From Candidatus Bathycorpusculum hydrogenotrophicum (lineage in GTDB: Archaea > Thermoproteota > Bathyarchaeia > Bathyarchaeales > Bathycorpusculaceae), in assembly GCA_009783705.1 (NCBI GenBank), contig WRCX01000015.1, positions 1 to 33,659 of the forward strand: DNA of 33,659 bases. Direction: 5' to 3'. The notes under the pieces are model-generated. The model was given only the letters and a program-made list of their open reading frames with translations, did not search any database and was not told the DNA's origin. Of this stretch, positions 32,321 to 33,659 are shown piece after piece (within the stretch, counting starts at the first letter, position 1; each line of letters starts with the position of its first letter). A program made the position numbers and the translations under genes.

Positions 32321-32838
32321 TTGCCAGGTGCCTCCTCAGCGGGTTTAGTCATATCGATGAGGTCACCCAAAGTTAAACCGTCACTAGCCAGTTTTTTGGG
32401 CGTTGTGGCAGTTACTTTTTCGTCTACAATCGGAACCATCAATGTGATTTTTAGGGCATGCTCCAGCTTGTTTGCAAGCTGGTTGGTGGGTGCAATTTTG
32501 CCGGTTTCAATGTGCCGCAACACAGAAGCTTTTTCGTTGATTTTTTTACCCAAATCCTCATGAGACAGGCCTAGTTTTTCTCTGACTGAACGGATTTTGG
32601 CGGCATAGTCATCGACGACCTCGGTGGTTATTTGCACCTGTGCAACAGGCGGTTTTTTCATGATGACGGGGATATGTGCATACGATTTGGTTGGACTGGG
32701 CTGTGAAATTGCTACTTCTTCATGCATTACGACTTTACCGTGTTTAGAGCACTCAACACACACGGTCAGCTTGGCGCCTTCGATTATCGCACGCACGGGA
32801 TCCGTGTGGATTTTGCGTCCGCAGACTTCACATCGCAT
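32305..32838 (-). CDS. mbf1: Multiprotein bridging factor 1 homologue (zinc ribbon + HTH)
   Basis: A 177-residue archaeal MBF1. The N-terminal zinc ribbon uses Cys3, Cys6, Cys27 and Cys30 (MRCEVCGRKI, then VCVECSKHG). A flexible linker (about 40-70) and a Cro/C1-type helix-turn-helix follow (AAKIRSVREKLGLSHEDLGK, then EKASVLRHIETGKIAPTNQL). The tail is charged. In archaea MBF1 associates with ribosomes and has been proposed to act in translation as well as transcription, which fits its place as first gene of an operon with hflX, trm56 and tfe. It starts 39 bases from the divergent PUA-domain gene, so the two share one promoter region. Confidence 0.93.
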   Translation of the reverse strand: MRCEVCGRKIHTDPVRAIIEGAKLTVCVECSKHGKVVMHEEVAISQPSPTKSYAHIPVIMKKPPVAQVQITTEVVDDYAAKIRSVREKLGLSHEDLGKKINEKASVLRHIETGKIAPTNQLANKLEHALKITLMVPIVDEKVTATTPKKLASDGLTLGDLIDMTKPAEEAPGKRKPS

Positions 32839-32877
32839 GTAAAATAATCACCTTTCAGAGAGTTTTATTATGTTGTT

Positions 32878-33390
32878 ATGTTTATACTTGTCGAATTAAC
32901 CTCACCAGATGGTTATGATAAACTCATGGAAAACGCAAAACAAAAAGTCCGATGCATCGCAGACTACCAATTCGGCAAAGGAACCGGCACCAAACTATTC
33001 CCCGAAAACATAGAAATCCAGTATTCTCCCCGCACAGGCAGAATACGCTTCATCAACCTAGACAACCAACGACTAGCAACACTGCGCCCCACCGATGGCA
33101 GACTATCTTTAAGCGTCACAGCCGCTCAAACCATGGCAGAACACATCCCAGAAGCCAAATGCTTCGTAAAGGTACAAAATGCCGTAGCCCCCTACATCGC
33201 CAAAGGAGGAGACGTCTTTGCCGTACATGTTGTGGCAGTTGATGAAGAAGTATGCGCCAAAGATGAAGCCATTATCATTGATGAGAACCACCAAGTTCTC
33301 GCAGTTGGACGTACCCTGCTCTCTAGCAACGAAATCCGCGCCTTTAAAACCGGTGTCGCTGTCAAGACCCGACATGGTACAAACAAATAG
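32878..33390 (+). CDS. PUA-domain RNA-binding protein
   Basis: A 170-residue archaeal protein with a C-terminal PUA domain at about 88-165 (VAPYIAKGGDVFAVHVVAVD, then GRTLLSSNEIRAFKTGVAVK). It resembles the PUA module of archaeosine tRNA-guanine transglycosylase and pseudouridine synthases. The N-terminal half (DYQFGKGTGTKLFPENIEIQ, then RTGRIRFINLDNQRLATLRP) matches the domain that precedes PUA in archaeosine-pathway proteins. It probably binds tRNA or rRNA; no catalytic motif is present. It is divergently arranged with mbf1. Confidence 0.85.
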   Translation: MFILVELTSPDGYDKLMENAKQKVRCIADYQFGKGTGTKLFPENIEIQYSPRTGRIRFINLDNQRLATLRPTDGRLSLSVTAAQTMAEHIPEAKCFVKVQNAVAPYIAKGGDVFAVHVVAVDEEVCAKDEAIIIDENHQVLAVGRTLLSSNEIRAFKTGVAVKTRHGTNK

Positions 33391-33499
33391 ATAAGAGAAC
33401 TAATCACTTCTTCTATAAACAAATCTTGACACCAAAAACGATAGCTAAGTGAAAACATAACTACCAGAACCATATGATAATAGCCAAAAAGAAGCCCCG

Positions 33500-33580
33500 T
33501 TAACTCGAAGGATACACAAACATTTCAGCGGCATCGTCTATTGCTTTGACCGCATTATAAATAAGTGTTGATTGTATATG
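33500..33580 (-). pseudogene. Possible C-terminal remnant of an interrupted gene
   Basis: On the minus strand a frame reads STLIYNAVKAIDDAAEMFVY-PSS and then TAA (33500-33502). It has the look of a protein tail but no start, and a TAA lies only 26 codons upstream. It abuts the start of an IS630-type transposase gene on the other strand, so the element may have separated it from the rest of its gene. The protein is not recognised. Confidence 0.3.
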
Positions 33581-33597
33581 TTAACACGTGCTTAGTT

Positions 33598-33659
33598 ATG
33601 AATAAAAAGTACAGTGTTAACTTGACCAAAGATGAGCGTTGGATAATTTTTGAGACAAT
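33598..33659 (+). CDS. IS630-type transposase, N-terminal fragment cut by the window edge
   Basis: The visible residues MNKKYSVNLTKDERWIIFET match the usual opening of IS630-family transposases, a strand (KKYxVxLTxxER) leading into the first helix of the helix-turn-helix. Only 20 codons are in the window, so the DDE domain and completeness cannot be judged. The left end of the element should lie between about 33560 and 33597. A short inverted pair GTGTT...AACAC (33565-33587) is present but cannot be confirmed as its terminal repeat. Confidence 0.5.
   Translation, partial: MNKKYSVNLTKDERWIIFET

Noticed and set aside
1-33659. CRISPR arrays, rRNA genes or a replication origin
   Set aside because: No spaced direct-repeat array of CRISPR type, no rRNA-like sequence and no origin-like repeat cluster was seen; the only regular iterons are the 18-bp ones at vapBC.

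Overview
The window is a piece of an archaeal genome. TFE, MBF1, Trm56, DUF2110, a CTP-dependent riboflavin kinase (DUF120), an ADP-forming acyl-CoA synthetase alpha chain and GGTGA-type ribosome binding sites together exclude a bacterium. Dockerin and cohesin-like surface proteins, a membrane-anchored secreted family with an SYDVPP motif, and acquired polyphosphate genes fit a mesophilic Bathyarchaeia-like lineage of sediment or gut. That placement is inference from gene content.

Layout. Positions 1-8.7 kb hold mostly single housekeeping genes: an HtrA-like protease, a CoA-binding protein, a VIT-type membrane protein with a winged-helix front end, a CBS protein, a VapBC pair with an iterated operator, RibK, the acyl-CoA synthetase, a CofE-like ligase and an AmrS-like radical SAM enzyme. 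From 15.4 kb down to 8.9 kb on the minus strand lies a compact histidine operon, hisG-D-C-B-H-A-F-I, with abutting or overlapping genes. hisE and a histidinol-phosphate phosphatase are not in it. From 15.9 to 25 kb is accessory DNA: a lone AbrB protein, a secreted anchored protein, an A/T-rich ppx-ppk1 pair, an iron-sulfur flavoprotein followed by a bacterial-looking terminator hairpin, a secreted metallophosphatase with cohesin-like and dockerin modules, and a 5'-truncated membrane-anchored surface protein beside tRNA-Ala(UGC).

From 25.4 kb come a radical SAM/SPASM protein, a GltD-like oxidoreductase and a small membrane protein. A tight minus-strand information-processing operon follows (mbf1-hflX-trm56-tfe-HD-DUF2110). 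A divergent PUA-domain gene comes next. The window closes on the first codons of an IS630-type transposase, next to what looks like the tail of another gene.

The most notable observation concerns start codons. hisI and hflX have conserved reading frames that run upstream of every ATG, GTG or TTG to a ribosome binding site followed by ACG (for hisI also ATA at the hisF stop). A 55-codon ORF at 28.5 kb has only ATA after a purine-rich site. Either this organism initiates at near-cognate codons, or edits or otherwise recodes them, or the consensus carries errors at several starts. Conventional gene finding truncates or misses all three genes.
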